This document shows, piece by piece, positions 46,849 through 58,028 of a stretch of 64,000 nucleotides of DNA. Numbering within the stretch: the first letter of the stretch is position 1; each line of letters begins with the position of its first letter. The position numbers and the translations under genes were made by a program. The notes under the pieces are model-generated. The model saw only the letters and a list, made by a program, of their open reading frames with translations. It ran no database searches and had not been told where the DNA came from. The stretch is from Mycobacterium sp. 050128 (lineage in GTDB: Bacteria; Actinomycetota; Actinomycetes; Mycobacteriales; Mycobacteriaceae): NCBI RefSeq assembly GCF_036409155.1, contig NZ_JAZGLW010000001.1, forward strand, positions 186,001 to 250,000, written 5' to 3'.

Positions 46849-47481
46849 TCAGGCGAACGCGATCGCCAGCACCGCCGCCACCCGCACTCCGGCCGCCGAC
46901 AAGACCCGGACCGACTCACCCGCGGTCGCGCCGGTGGTGACGATGTCGTCGACGAGCAGCACCTCGGTGCGCGGCGCCGCGCCCCGCAGCAGCACCCGGC
47001 CGGCGACGTTGCGCTCGCGTTCGGCGGTGCCGAGACCCACCGAGTCGCGGGTCCGCGCTTTCATGCGCAACGCCGCGGCGACGGTGACGTCCGGATGCCG
47101 GCCCACGGCGGCGTGCGCCACACGGGCGACGGGGTCGCCGCCGCGCCGGCGTGCCGCCGCGCGCCGGGTCGGCGCGGGCACGACCGTCAACGGGGTATCG
47201 ACGATGCCCCAGGCGAGCAGCCGGTGAACACCCGCGGCCAGCGCCCGGGCCAGTGGCGCGACGAGATCGCGGCGGCCCTGCTCCTTCATCGCGAGAATCG
47301 CCTGACGACGGGCGCCGGCGTAACGCCCGAGTGCGAACACGGGTACGTGCGGGTCGATGCGCGGACTGATCAGGTGCGGCTCGTCGGGCTTGACGAGAAG
47401 CTCCATGGCGCACGCGTCGCACCAGCGAGTCGACGCCGTCCGGCAGCCACCGCACTCCAGCGGCAGGATCAAATCGAGCAC
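46849..47481 (-). CDS. ComF-like phosphoribosyltransferase family protein, Rv3242c ortholog
   Basis: A 210-residue protein. The start is GTG 47481 (VLDLILPLECGGCRTASTRWC), followed directly by a four-cysteine zinc-ribbon (CGGC, CDAC). The PRPP-binding motif is VLLVDDIVTTGATAGES near the C-terminus. In competent bacteria ComF aids DNA uptake; the role in mycobacteria is unknown. A longer start would overlap lpqB. Confidence 0.88.
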   Translation of the reverse strand: MLDLILPLECGGCRTASTRWCDACAMELLVKPDEPHLISPRIDPHVPVFALGRYAGARRQAILAMKEQGRRDLVAPLARALAAGVHRLLAWGIVDTPLTVVPAPTRRAAARRRGGDPVARVAHAAVGRHPDVTVAAALRMKARTRDSVGLGTAERERNVAGRVLLRGAAPRTEVLLVDDIVTTGATAGESVRVLSAAGVRVAAVLAIAFA

Positions 47482-47572
47482 GGCCCCAGTGTCTCCGGCA
47501 GGGGTGACATCAACGGCCCGCCAGCCTGAGCCGCGGCGACGTCGCCCTGCAGATCGCGACGAAGATCTAGCG

Positions 47573-49327
47573 CTACCCAGGCAGCACCGGAGCAGCGCCA
47601 CCGGTCATCAAGCCCGGCACGTCGGACCAGGTTTGCTGGCTTTCCGGCGCCGACGCCGAATACTGCAGCACGCCCTGCGGTGCCGCGACGTAGACGGTCG
47701 ACGGGTTGGCCGCGATCGCGGTCAGCGGGATCTGCAAACCGTGTGCGGGGGCGTCGGAGTTCACCCCGTCGAGGTTCACGTATGAGACCGGATGGGCGAG
47801 GTCGTTGCGGGTCACCACCATGTCGTCGCCGGTGCGCCAGTACAGGGACACCACCGAATTGCCCAGCCCGAAACCCAATCGCCGGGGATAGGTCAGCGCA
47901 TATTGCCCGGCCTGGGTCTGCTCCACACCGGCGAGAATGACCATGCCGCCGATCACCATCGCCGCGCGCGTGCCGTCGCGTGACAGTTGCAAGTCACTGA
48001 TCGGGCCCGGGAACTTGCTCGCCACCGCCCCGGAATCCACCGGCAGGCGAGCGGGTTGCCCGGATGCCGGTTCCTGGATGGCCCGCAGCACGTTATTGCC
48101 GTCCACCACCACCCAGACCGCGTCGTCCAGCGCCCAGCTGGGGCGCGTCAGGCTGTGTCCGTCGGCGGATTGCACCGCCTCGCCACCGAGATCACCGATC
48201 CACAGCGACTCGGCCATGTCCGGGGCGCCGCGGTGCAGCGTCACGACGGACGCCACCTGCCGGCCGCTGCGGGACAGCGCCGCGAGCGTCTGATCGCCCA
48301 TCCGGCCGAATGCGCCGTTCACCGTGGTGGTCCGCTGCCCGTCCAGGCCGACCAGCGATCCGTTGATCAGCGCGTGCAGCCCCGCGCCGGCACCGTCGGC
48401 CGCACCCGGGTCGGTGGCGGCGACGTCGGAGGTCGTCCACCCTTCGGCGAACCTGTCGTCCAGCGGTGCGCCGTCGGCATAAATCACATACGGACCTCTG
48501 ATGTCGGCTCTGGCCAGCGTCCAAATGATCTGTGCGGCAAGCAATTGCCTACTGTGCGGATCGGTGGTGGACAGCTTCTGCAAATCGATGCGCGCGCCGC
48601 CGTAGCCTCGACCGATCCCGTTCTTGCCGCCGTCGGCCCGGGTCACCGGCCCGCGCAGGCGCAGCGGCGGGGCGAGCAGGTTGCGAACCGTGTGCGCCAT
48701 CTCGGGCCGGGGCCCGGCCAGCAGCTTGGAGATGAGTTCGGTGGGCAGCTGATCGTGATCGGAGACCGCGACATAGCGCGGATCGGGCACCACCGTCTTA
48801 CCGGTCGGATCGGCGAAGTAGAGCGTATTGCGCTTGTAGGTGGATTGAAACTGTTGCCAGTCTAGGAAAACACCGTTGGGCAGCTTGTCGATTCGCCAGC
48901 CACCGGACGTCTTGACCAGCTCGATCGGCCCGGGGTCGGGCAGCACACCCTCGGCCGTTTCGAACACCCCGACGTCGGACAGCGAGCCCAGGATGTCGGC
49001 CCGCATCGTCGCCGAAACACGTTCTGCACCACGGGTTTCGACGAACACCACGTGGTCGATCAGCAGTGCGCTACCGGCGTCGTCCCAGGCATTGGATGCC
49101 GACTGGGTGAGGAACTGCCGCGCCGCCAGATGCCGGTTGGCCGGATCGGCTGTGGCCTTGAGGAATTCGCGCAGCAACACGTCGGGATCCATGCCGGGGG
49201 TCGGCTTGGGCAGATTCGACGGGGCGGGCCGCTCGACGGTGCCGATGGCCTGCGGCGCCGAGGTACTGGGAATCCCCGCGCAGCCGGCGAGCAGCACCGC
49301 CAGCAGTGCGACGAGGAGCCGCATCAC
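47573..49327 (-). CDS. lpqB: Lipoprotein LpqB, Rv3244c ortholog
   Basis: A 584-residue lipoprotein. The lipobox is LLAGC ([18 protein letters not shown]), so it is anchored in the membrane after lipidation of Cys16. The N-terminal GerMN-type domain is followed by a beta-propeller-like region. LpqB interacts with the extracytoplasmic domain of MtrB and tunes MtrAB signalling. The GTG at 49327 overlaps the mtrB TGA; ATG 49324 is an equally likely start. Confidence 0.94.
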   Translation of the reverse strand: MMRLLVALLAVLLAGCAGIPSTSAPQAIGTVERPAPSNLPKPTPGMDPDVLLREFLKATADPANRHLAARQFLTQSASNAWDDAGSALLIDHVVFVETRGAERVSATMRADILGSLSDVGVFETAEGVLPDPGPIELVKTSGGWRIDKLPNGVFLDWQQFQSTYKRNTLYFADPTGKTVVPDPRYVAVSDHDQLPTELISKLLAGPRPEMAHTVRNLLAPPLRLRGPVTRADGGKNGIGRGYGGARIDLQKLSTTDPHSRQLLAAQIIWTLARADIRGPYVIYADGAPLDDRFAEGWTTSDVAATDPGAADGAGAGLHALINGSLVGLDGQRTTTVNGAFGRMGDQTLAALSRSGRQVASVVTLHRGAPDMAESLWIGDLGGEAVQSADGHSLTRPSWALDDAVWVVVDGNNVLRAIQEPASGQPARLPVDSGAVASKFPGPISDLQLSRDGTRAAMVIGGMVILAGVEQTQAGQYALTYPRRLGFGLGNSVVSLYWRTGDDMVVTRNDLAHPVSYVNLDGVNSDAPAHGLQIPLTAIAANPSTVYVAAPQGVLQYSASAPESQQTWSDVPGLMTGGAAPVLPG

Positions 49328-51015
49328 ACGCCCCTTTCGGCGTGCTCATGTTGGCGCGAACGCTCTTTGCCGGCCGATTGCCCGGGCTCCCCGGCCGGCG
49401 GCGCCGGCTGCGGGATCGGCTTCATCGGCAACGGGCTGGTGGTGACCTTGTGGCCGCGGACCAGCGGAAGCGTCAGCCGGAAACAGGCGCCCTGACCGGG
49501 CTCACCCCACGCCTCCAGCCGGCCCTGGTGCAGGCGCGCGTCCTCGACGCTGATCGCGAGACCCAGCCCGGTTCCGCCGGAGCGCCGCACCCGCGACGGG
49601 TCCGAGCGCCAGAACCTGCTGAACACCAGCTTCTCCTCGCCGGGCCGCAGCCCCACCCCGTAGTCGCGGACGGTGACGGCGACGGTGTCTTCGTCGACGC
49701 CCATCCGGATGCGCACCGGTTTGTGCTCGGCATGGTCGATGGCGTTGGCGATCAGATTGCGCAGGATCCGCTCCACCCGCCGCGGATCGACTTCGGCGAT
49801 TACCTCTTCGTCGGGCATGTCCACGACCAGCTCGATGCCGGCGTCCTCGGAAAGGTGGCCGACGTTACCCAGCGCTTTCTGCACGGTCGTGCGCAAGTCG
49901 ACCGCCTCCACGGACAATTCGGCCACACCGGCGTCGTGCCGGGAAATTTCCAGCAGGTCGTTGAGCAGGGTCTCGAAGCGATCTAGCTCGTTGACCATCA
50001 GCTCGGTGGAGCGTTGCAGGGTGGGGTCCAGCTCGGAGCTGTGGTCGTAGATCAGGTCGGCGGCCATTCGCACCGTGGTCAGCGGCGTACGAAGTTCGTG
50101 GCTGACATCGGAGGTGAACCGGCGCTGCAGGTTGCCGAACTCCTCGAGCTGGGTGATCTGCCGCGACAGACTCTCGGCCATGTCGTTGAACGACACCGCC
50201 AACCGCGCCATGTCGTCTTCACCGCGTACCGGCATGCGTTCGGACAAATGCCCGTCGGCGAACCGTTCGGCGATCCGCGACGCCGACCGCACCGGCACCA
50301 CCACCTGCCGCGATACCAGCAGTGCGATTCCGGCCAGCAGTACCAGCAGCACCGCCCCACCGGTGATCATCGTGCCGCGCACCAGCCTGATCGTGGCCTG
50401 CTCACTGGCCAGCGGGAAGATCAGGTACAGCTCCAGGTTGGCCACCTGCGACGACGCCGGCGTGCCGACGATCAGCGCCGGTCCCGAAAAGCCTTCGGTG
50501 TGCACCGTGGCGTATTGGTAGGCCGCCTGCCCCGCCTTGACGAAGCCACGCAACGAGGCGGGCACCTGGTCGACCGGCCCGGCGGCGGTCGCGGCGCGCG
50601 GGCCGTCACCGGGCACCATCAGCACCACGTCGAACGCCCCGGCAAGGCCGGGACCGGACGCCGGATCGGTTTTCGAGGTCAACGTGTTGCGGGCCAGCTG
50701 CAGGCTGCTGTCCAGCGAGCGGGTCTCCTCACCGTTGACGATCCCGCCGACGGTGCCGCGCGCCCGCTCGATCTGCTCGATACCCGCCTTGACCTTGACG
50801 TCAAGAACGCGGTTGGTGACCTGGCTGGTCAGCACGAAGCCGAGCGCCAGGATCACCGCCAACGACAGCCCGAGAGTCAACGCCACGACTCGCAGCTGCA
50901 GCGAGCGGCGCCAGGCAATGCCGACGGCTCGACTCAACGCACTCATGCCCCGAGTCATGGGACCGGTGCGTCCCCAGCGGTGACCGTGAATACGTCGCCG
51001 CGAGCCCCAGATCAA
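49324..51015 (-). CDS. mtrB: Sensor histidine kinase MtrB, Rv3245c ortholog
   Basis: A 563-residue kinase. It has two membrane segments ([19 protein letters not shown] and [20 protein letters not shown]) around an extracytoplasmic sensor domain, then a HAMP domain. The DHp phosphoacceptor is [16 protein letters not shown]. The ATPase domain shows [18 protein letters not shown] and [10 protein letters not shown]. It phosphorylates MtrA and controls cell division, envelope and osmotic responses. It overlaps lpqB and follows mtrA in the same operon. Confidence 0.96.
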   Translation of the reverse strand: MIWGSRRRIHGHRWGRTGPMTRGMSALSRAVGIAWRRSLQLRVVALTLGLSLAVILALGFVLTSQVTNRVLDVKVKAGIEQIERARGTVGGIVNGEETRSLDSSLQLARNTLTSKTDPASGPGLAGAFDVVLMVPGDGPRAATAAGPVDQVPASLRGFVKAGQAAYQYATVHTEGFSGPALIVGTPASSQVANLELYLIFPLASEQATIRLVRGTMITGGAVLLVLLAGIALLVSRQVVVPVRSASRIAERFADGHLSERMPVRGEDDMARLAVSFNDMAESLSRQITQLEEFGNLQRRFTSDVSHELRTPLTTVRMAADLIYDHSSELDPTLQRSTELMVNELDRFETLLNDLLEISRHDAGVAELSVEAVDLRTTVQKALGNVGHLSEDAGIELVVDMPDEEVIAEVDPRRVERILRNLIANAIDHAEHKPVRIRMGVDEDTVAVTVRDYGVGLRPGEEKLVFSRFWRSDPSRVRRSGGTGLGLAISVEDARLHQGRLEAWGEPGQGACFRLTLPLVRGHKVTTSPLPMKPIPQPAPPAGEPGQSAGKERSRQHEHAERGV

Positions 51016-51064
51016 TGGCGGCGCTCCTCAGCATCGTGATGTCTTACACCGGCGCCGCCGCGGA

Positions 51065-51751
51065 TCACGGAGGTCCGGCCTTGTAACCCACTCCTCGAAC
51101 GGTTAACACCACAGTCGGGTTCTCGGGGTCTTTCTCGACCTTGGCCCGCAGGCGCTGGACGTGCACATTCACCAAGCGGGTGTCCGCTGGATGACGGTAG
51201 CCCCACACCTGTTCGAGCAGTACATCACGAGTAAACACCTGGCGCGGTTTGCGTGCCAGCGCGACCAGCAGGTCGAACTCCAGCGGGGTCAGCGAGATCT
51301 GCTCGCCGTTGCGGGTGACCTTGTGCGCCGGCACGTCGATCTCGACGTCGGCGATGGAGAGCATCTCGGCCGGCTCGTCGTCGTTGCGCCGCAGCCGCGC
51401 CCGCACCCGGGCCACCAGCTCCTTCGGCTTGAACGGCTTCATGATGTAGTCGTCGGCGCCCGACTCCAGGCCGAGCACCACATCCACGGTGTCGGTCTTG
51501 GCGGTCAGCATCACGATCGGAACGCCGGAGTCGGCGCGCAACACCCGGCATACGTCGATGCCGTTCATACCGGGCAACATCAGGTCGAGCAGCACCAGGT
51601 CGGGCCGCAGTTCGCGCACCGCGGTCAGAGCCTGCGTGCCATCACCGATGACCGCAGTGTCGAAACCCTCCCCACGAAGAACGATGGTCAGCATCTCCGC
51701 GAGCGAAGCGTCGTCGTCGACGACCAAAATCCTTTGCCTCATGGAGTCCAT
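51065..51751 (-). CDS. mtrA: Response regulator MtrA, Rv3246c ortholog
   Basis: A 228-residue OmpR-family regulator, near identical to the M. tuberculosis protein as I recall it. Phospho-acceptor Asp is in LVLLDLMLPGMNG, with DDDASLAEM acidic residues and MKPFKPKELVARV lysine. The C-terminal winged helix ends in RLVNVHVQRLRAKVE. The start is ATG 51751 (MDSMRQRILVVDD). It is essential in M. tuberculosis and regulates dnaA, ripA and envelope genes. Confidence 0.97.
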   Translation of the reverse strand: MDSMRQRILVVDDDASLAEMLTIVLRGEGFDTAVIGDGTQALTAVRELRPDLVLLDLMLPGMNGIDVCRVLRADSGVPIVMLTAKTDTVDVVLGLESGADDYIMKPFKPKELVARVRARLRRNDDEPAEMLSIADVEIDVPAHKVTRNGEQISLTPLEFDLLVALARKPRQVFTRDVLLEQVWGYRHPADTRLVNVHVQRLRAKVEKDPENPTVVLTVRGVGYKAGPP

Positions 51752-51796
51752 GGTGTCACCAGATCGGGACAAAACTCGGGCGCCACACGGGCGTTT

Positions 51797-51809
51797 CGTA
51801 TTGAATACG
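51797..51809. promoter_or_regulatory. Small palindrome upstream of mtrA
   Basis: CGTATT-G-AATACG is a perfect 13-bp inverted repeat, 46 bases before the mtrA ATG and just after the tmk stop. It may be a promoter or regulator element; the role is unproven. Confidence 0.35.
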
Positions 51810-51831
51810 GGCAAACCGTGACAAATCTGTG

Positions 51832-52485
51832 CTATTCGGGGCCTATCCGGGGCCTATCAACGGTCAAATCGGCCGCCAGGCGCGCCGGATCGACGTTCGC
51901 GTCGACCACCAGCCATCGCCCGCCCCAGCCCGCGGCGGCCAGCCCGGCGTACACCGCGCGGGTGCGCTGCTGGAGCCCGTCGTCGCGCTCGTAGCTGTCG
52001 CGCGGACGGCCCGGATCGGACTCGGCCCGGCGCCGGGCCCGCTCCCCGGCGAGCTCGGCGGACACCCCGAGCAGCACCTGACAATCCGGGGCGGGCAGTC
52101 CGAGCCGCTGGAATTCCAACGCGTAGACCCAGGAAGCCGCGTCTCCGGAGGCGTCCTGGTGCAGGCGCGCGGCGCTGTAGGCCGCGTTGGAGGCGACGTA
52201 GCGATCGAGAATGAGCACGTCGTGGCTGCCACGCAGCTCCTCGATGTCGTCGGCCGCGCCGGCCCGGTCCAGCGCGAACAGCAGCGCCATCGCGTAGACC
52301 GACGTCGCGAGGTCGCCGTGCTCGCCGTGCAGCGCCTCGGCCGCGATGTCGGCGGTCACCGACTGCCCGTACCGGGGGAATGCCATCGTGGCCACCGACT
52401 TGCCGGCGGCTTCGAAGGCCTTGCGCAGCCCTTCGGTCAGCGTCCGCTTGCCGGAGCCGTCGACGCCCTCGATCGCGATCAGCAC
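51832..52485 (-). CDS. tmk: Thymidylate kinase, Rv3247c ortholog
   Basis: A 217-residue kinase converting dTMP to dTDP. The P-loop is EGVDGSGKRT at residue 6; the LID/DR(Y/H) motif is DVLILDRYVASNAAY. It lies upstream of mtrA on the same strand, the standard mycobacterial order. Family length is normal. Confidence 0.95.
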   Translation of the reverse strand: MLIAIEGVDGSGKRTLTEGLRKAFEAAGKSVATMAFPRYGQSVTADIAAEALHGEHGDLATSVYAMALLFALDRAGAADDIEELRGSHDVLILDRYVASNAAYSAARLHQDASGDAASWVYALEFQRLGLPAPDCQVLLGVSAELAGERARRRAESDPGRPRDSYERDDGLQQRTRAVYAGLAAAGWGGRWLVVDANVDPARLAADLTVDRPRIGPE

Positions 52486-52534
52486 GGCGCGAGCCTAGTC
52501 TCACGTCGAGCGCCCGGCGGGCCGGGCACGCGGT

Positions 52535-52564
52535 ACCGAACGCCCGGCTGGCCGGGCGTTCGGT
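52535..52564 (-). terminator. Perfect GC-rich hairpin downstream of sahH
   Basis: ACCGAACGCCCGG and CCGGGCGTTCGGT form a 13-bp perfect stem with a CTGG loop, immediately after the sahH stop. It is the likely sahH terminator, or a barrier between sahH and tmk. A related hairpin lies at 42710-42736. Confidence 0.7.
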
Positions 52565-52576
52565 TTCCGAGCTGAA

Positions 52577-54034
<1,458 letters not shown>

Positions 54035-54158
54035 GGCGTGTCGGTATCCTTTTGCGGCTCAGGGGGCTCAAGTATGAGCGGACGGGCGTTTAGTTAGCTT
54101 CGGTACGCTCTTCCGCCACTGTAGTCGTTGACGTTTTCGGGCCGACGGCCCCTGCAGG

Positions 54159-54797
54159 TCAGGGGACGTTGATGACGCCGTGACGCTCCGCAAAGGGCGT
54201 CATCAGACGGGCGAGATCCTGTGCGACGTCGTGACTCGCCTCCGGCGGCATCGACACATAACTCAATGCGAGCCGCACGATGGCGCGCGCCAGCACGCCG
54301 GCGTCCTCGTCGCTGGTGGCCACCCAGCTGTGGGTGAAGGCCAATGTCAGCCGCTCCGACGCCCGGGTGATGATGGGCCCGCTGTCGGTGGTGATGATCT
54401 GCAGCAGATCGGGCTTGGCGACGCCGGTCAGCAGTGAGATCACCAACGGGTCCGACGCCGACTCCGAGAAGAAGGCACGAAAGCCCTGCAGAAACGCCTC
54501 ATAGACGTGGCCGACATTCGCATCGATAGCGGAGTGGACCGCGTCGACCAGGCGATCGGCCAGGCGCAGGGCGTACCCCTGCGCCAGACCCTGCCGCGAG
54601 CCGAACTCGTTGTAGATGGTCTGGCGGCTGATACCGGCGGCCTTCGCCACGTCGGCGAGAGTGATCGAGGACCAGTCCCGCGTCAGCAGCAAGTCGCGCA
54701 TCGCGTCCAACACCGAGTTGCGCAGCAGATCGCGCGACGCCTCGGCGTATGGAATCCGCTTCACAGGCGCGACAATATCGGTTTTTACGGCGCTCAG
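54159..54797 (-). CDS. TetR regulator of the alkB operon, Rv3249c ortholog
   Basis: About 212 residues with a helix-turn-helix ([31 protein letters not shown]) and a helical fatty-ligand-type effector domain. It is the last gene of alkB-rubA-rubB-tetR. The start is uncertain. CTG 54797 overlaps the rubB stop as CTGA, mirroring the ATGA couplings in this operon, and gives about the length I recall for the M. tuberculosis protein (211). GTG 54764 is the first standard start and gives 201 residues. The M. tuberculosis ortholog is known as a TetR regulator that also binds mmpL promoters. Confidence 0.85.
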   Translation of the reverse strand: MSAVKTDIVAPVKRIPYAEASRDLLRNSVLDAMRDLLLTRDWSSITLADVAKAAGISRQTIYNEFGSRQGLAQGYALRLADRLVDAVHSAIDANVGHVYEAFLQGFRAFFSESASDPLVISLLTGVAKPDLLQIITTDSGPIITRASERLTLAFTHSWVATSDEDAGVLARAIVRLALSYVSMPPEASHDVAQDLARLMTPFAERHGVINVP

Positions 54798-54976
54798 GGC
54801 CTTGCCACCTCCACCATCTCGAAGTCGGATTTTGCCGCGCCGCAGTCCGGGCAGCTCCAGTCGTCCGGAATCTCGTCCCACCGGGTGCCGGGGGCGATGC
54901 CGTCCTCCGGCCAGCCCTTCGCCTCGTCGTACTCGAATCCACACTGGACGCAGATGAAAAGCTTGTAGTCCGTCAT
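54794..54976 (-). CDS. rubB: Rubredoxin B, Rv3250c ortholog
   Basis: A 60-residue rubredoxin with two CxxCG pairs ([12 protein letters not shown] and [13 protein letters not shown]) holding one iron. It carries electrons to AlkB. The ATG at 54976 overlaps the rubA stop in an ATGA quartet. The CxxCG spacing is of the AlkG2 type, which supports alkane hydroxylation. Confidence 0.94.
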   Translation of the reverse strand: MTDYKLFICVQCGFEYDEAKGWPEDGIAPGTRWDEIPDDWSCPDCGAAKSDFEMVEVARP

Positions 54977-55146
54977 TTCGTTGCTCCTATCGTTTCGAAG
55001 TCGACCTTCTCGAGCACCGCACAATCGGGGCAGCACCAGTCGTCGGGGATGTCGGCAAACGGCGTGCCCGGCCGAAAGCCTTCCCGCGGCGCCCCTTTCG
55101 TCTCGTCGTAGATGTAGTCGCAGCCTGGGCAGCGGTAGGCGGTCAT
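54973..55146 (-). CDS. rubA: Rubredoxin A, Rv3251c ortholog
   Basis: A 57-residue rubredoxin starting [15 protein letters not shown]. The second cysteine pair is [13 protein letters not shown], with an extra residue and no CxxCG glycine, the AlkG1 type. Such rubredoxins usually cannot replace the AlkG2 type as electron donor to AlkB. It overlaps alkB upstream and rubB downstream by four bases each. Confidence 0.93.
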   Translation of the reverse strand: MTAYRCPGCDYIYDETKGAPREGFRPGTPFADIPDDWCCPDCAVLEKVDFETIGATK

Positions 55147-56390
55147 GCCGGCACCCCGTATTTCGCCATTACCTTGTCACGCATCCGCGGGTGAACGTTG
55201 ACCTTGGTGATGTCGCCGTCGTAGTGCGCCAGCACGCGGCGGTCCATCACCTTGCGCCACACCGGCGGGAAGTAGGTCAGCGCGATCATCGACGCGTATC
55301 CGCTCGGCAGGTTGGGCGCGCCTTCCATGCTGCGCAACGTCTGATACCGCCGGGTGGGGTTGGCGTGGTGATCGCTGTGCCGCTGCAGGTGGTAGAGGAA
55401 CAGGTTGGTGACGATGTGGTCGGAGTTCCAGCTGTGCACCGGCGCGCAACGCTCGTAGCGACCGTTCGCGGTCTGCTGCCGCAGCAGGCCGTAGTGCTCC
55501 AGGTAGTTGACGGTTTCCAGCAGCGAGAAGCCGAACACCGCCTGGATGACGATGAACGGGATCACGCCGACGCCGAAGAACGCGATCAGCGCGCCGAACA
55601 GCACTACCGACAGCGCCCAAGCGTTGAGCACGTCGTTGGACGCATAGGTCCTGGGGTCCCAGGGGCTGCGGCCGAGCCGGCGGATCCGCTGCGCCTCGAG
55701 ATGAACCGATGAGCGCAGGCTGCCGAACACGCTGCGGGGCAGGAACTCCCAGAAGGTCTCGCCGAAGCGGGCCGACGCCGGGTCCTCGGGGGTGGAGACG
55801 CGCACGTGGTGGCCGCGGTTGTGCTCGATGTAGAAGTGGCCGTAGGCGGTCTGCGCCAGGGTGATCTTGGACAGCCAGCGCTCCAGCGAGTCCTTCTTAT
55901 GCCCCATCTCGTGCGCGGTGTTGATGCCGACGCCGCCGAGCACACCGACCGACAGCGCGACGCCGATCTTTCCGAACCAGCCCAGGCCGCCGTCGGGTCC
56001 GGTTTCGAAGCCCAGCCAGTGCAGGTCCGACGCGGTGAACAGGTAGGCGCCCAGCACGACGCTGAGGTACTGGAACGGGATGTAGATGTAGGTGCAGAAG
56101 CGGTAATACTTGTCGTTCTCCAGCCGCTCCATCACCTCGTCGGGCGGGTTCTGCCCGTCGGGCCCGAACCGCAGGTCCAGGATCGGCAGCAGGATGTAGA
56201 GCAGGATCGGCCCGATCCACATCGGCACCTGGGCGGCGCCGTGCCAGCCGAATTGGTTCAGTCCCCAGACGATCGGCAGCATCACGAACAACGCCGTCGG
56301 CGGGATCAGGCCCATCAGCCACAGATAGCGCTTCTTGTCGCGCCACTGGGCAGCACCGAGTTCTTCGGCCGCCTGGATCTGAGTGGTCAT
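55143..56390 (-). CDS. alkB: Alkane 1-monooxygenase AlkB, Rv3252c ortholog
   Basis: A 415-residue integral membrane di-iron hydroxylase that oxidises the terminal carbon of medium to long n-alkanes. Histidine motifs are [25 protein letters not shown] and [18 protein letters not shown]. The ATG at 56390 follows an AAGGAGG ribosome site at a normal distance; an upstream in-frame start would include that site and is rejected. It is the first gene of alkB-rubA-rubB-tetR. A 26-bp palindrome lies 56 bases upstream. Confidence 0.96.
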   Translation of the reverse strand: MTTQIQAAEELGAAQWRDKKRYLWLMGLIPPTALFVMLPIVWGLNQFGWHGAAQVPMWIGPILLYILLPILDLRFGPDGQNPPDEVMERLENDKYYRFCTYIYIPFQYLSVVLGAYLFTASDLHWLGFETGPDGGLGWFGKIGVALSVGVLGGVGINTAHEMGHKKDSLERWLSKITLAQTAYGHFYIEHNRGHHVRVSTPEDPASARFGETFWEFLPRSVFGSLRSSVHLEAQRIRRLGRSPWDPRTYASNDVLNAWALSVVLFGALIAFFGVGVIPFIVIQAVFGFSLLETVNYLEHYGLLRQQTANGRYERCAPVHSWNSDHIVTNLFLYHLQRHSDHHANPTRRYQTLRSMEGAPNLPSGYASMIALTYFPPVWRKVMDRRVLAHYDGDITKVNVHPRMRDKVMAKYGVPA

Positions 56391-56445
56391 ATGCCAAACC
56401 TCCTTGTGAGTCACACCACGTTGAGATTGGACAATACCGCTGTTT

Positions 56446-56471
56446 GCGTCCTCTGTCTAGACAAAGGACGC
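56446..56471. promoter_or_regulatory. 26-bp palindrome upstream of alkB
   Basis: GCGTCCT-C-TGTCTAGACA-A-AGGACGC is a palindrome with a single mismatched pair. It lies 56 bases before the alkB ATG and 20 after the permease stop. It is the likely binding site of the TetR protein encoded at the end of the operon. Confidence 0.7.
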
Positions 56472-56490
56472 TATTTTGTAAAGCAGACGG

Positions 56491-57966
56491 CTATGCCTGC
56501 TGAGCGGCCTGCCGATGCCCCTGGATGGAGTGCCGGTATCCGTAGCCGAGATAGATCGCGGTCCCCACCACCAGCCACACGCCGAACCGGACCCAGGTCA
56601 GTGCGGTGAGGTTGACCATCAGCCAGATGCACGCGCAAATCGAGGCGATCGGGAGCAGCGGCACCCACGGCGCCCGGAACCCGCGCTCCAGGTCCGGTCG
56701 GGTGCGGCGCAGGACGACGACGCCGGCGGAGACCAGCGCGAACGCGAACAGCGTCCCGACGTTGACCATCTCCTCGAGCTTGCTGATCGGGAAGACTGAT
56801 GCGGTCGCCGCGATCACCAGCGCGACCAACACGGTGATCCGGACCGGCGTCCCGCGTGAGCCGGTCTTGGCCAGCGACCGCGGCAACAAGCCGTCGCGCG
56901 CCATCGCGAACAGCACCCGGCACTGCCCCAGCACCAGCACCATCACGACGGTGGTCAACCCGGCCAGTGCGCCGATGGCGATGATCTTGCTCGCCCACTG
57001 GATCCCGTTCGCCGTGAATGCGGTGGCCAGGTTTGCCGGCTTGCCGCCGGGGACGGTCTGGAGCTGGGTGTAGGACACCATGCCGGACAACACGACGGAG
57101 ACGGCGACATAGAGAACGGTCACGACGGCCAGCGACGCCAGAATCCCGCGCGGCACGTCGCGCTGCGGGTGTTTGGTCTCCTCGGCCATCGTCGCGACGA
57201 TGTCGAACCCGATGAATGCGAAGAACACGATCGAAGCCCCGGCCAGCACGCCGTACCACCCGTAGTGGCTGCTGTGCGCCCCGGTGAGCAGCGACAGCAC
57301 CGACTGATTGATGCCGCTCGCCTCGTGCCCGGCTTCCGGCTTCGGGATGAACGGCGAGTAGTTGGAGCCTTTGATGTAGAAGACGCCCACCAGCACGACG
57401 AAGATGACCACCGACACCTTGATGGCGGTGATCACCGCCGAAACCCTTGACGACACTTTGGTGCCCGACGCGACCAGGGTCGCCACCACGGCGACGATCA
57501 GCAGCGCGCCCCAGTCGACGCTGTACGACCCCACGTTGACTGTGCCACCGCCGAAACCGAATACGGTGCCGAGATAACTGGACCAGCCCTTGGACACCAC
57601 GGCGGCACCAATTGCCAACTCCAGCAACAGATTCCAGCCGATGATCCACGCTAAGAACTCACCAAAGGTGGCATAGGAGAAGGTGTACGCGCTGCCCGCG
57701 ACGGGCAGCGTCGAGGCGAATTCGGCGTAGCACAGCGCCGCCAGCGCGCAGGTGATGGCGGCGATCAGGAACGAGATCCAAATCGCGGGGCCGGTGATAT
57801 CACCGGCGGTCGATGCGGTGACCGTGAAGATGCCGGCGCCGATCACCACGGCGACGCCGAAGACCATCAGGTCCCACCAGGTGAGGACCTTGCGGAGTCG
57901 AGTGTCTGGCTCGTCGGTGTCCTCGATGGACTGTTCGACTGACTTAGTACGCCATCGGTTGGACAT
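56491..57966 (-). CDS. APC-family amino-acid permease, Rv3253c ortholog
   Basis: A 491-residue transporter with about twelve membrane segments. The APC signature GVAVVIGAGIFTVTAS is in segment 1 and the FAFIGFDIVATMAEETKHPQRDVPRGI stretch follows later, as in cationic amino-acid transporters of the CAT type. AAGGAGG precedes the ATG. The substrate is not determinable from sequence. Confidence 0.92.
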   Translation of the reverse strand: MSNRWRTKSVEQSIEDTDEPDTRLRKVLTWWDLMVFGVAVVIGAGIFTVTASTAGDITGPAIWISFLIAAITCALAALCYAEFASTLPVAGSAYTFSYATFGEFLAWIIGWNLLLELAIGAAVVSKGWSSYLGTVFGFGGGTVNVGSYSVDWGALLIVAVVATLVASGTKVSSRVSAVITAIKVSVVIFVVLVGVFYIKGSNYSPFIPKPEAGHEASGINQSVLSLLTGAHSSHYGWYGVLAGASIVFFAFIGFDIVATMAEETKHPQRDVPRGILASLAVVTVLYVAVSVVLSGMVSYTQLQTVPGGKPANLATAFTANGIQWASKIIAIGALAGLTTVVMVLVLGQCRVLFAMARDGLLPRSLAKTGSRGTPVRITVLVALVIAATASVFPISKLEEMVNVGTLFAFALVSAGVVVLRRTRPDLERGFRAPWVPLLPIASICACIWLMVNLTALTWVRFGVWLVVGTAIYLGYGYRHSIQGHRQAAQQA

Positions 57967-58028
57967 ATGCCTCCTTCTCGCTACCGTCAGAAATCATTGG
58001 ACCGCACAGTACTGGGTACTCCCCCCGA

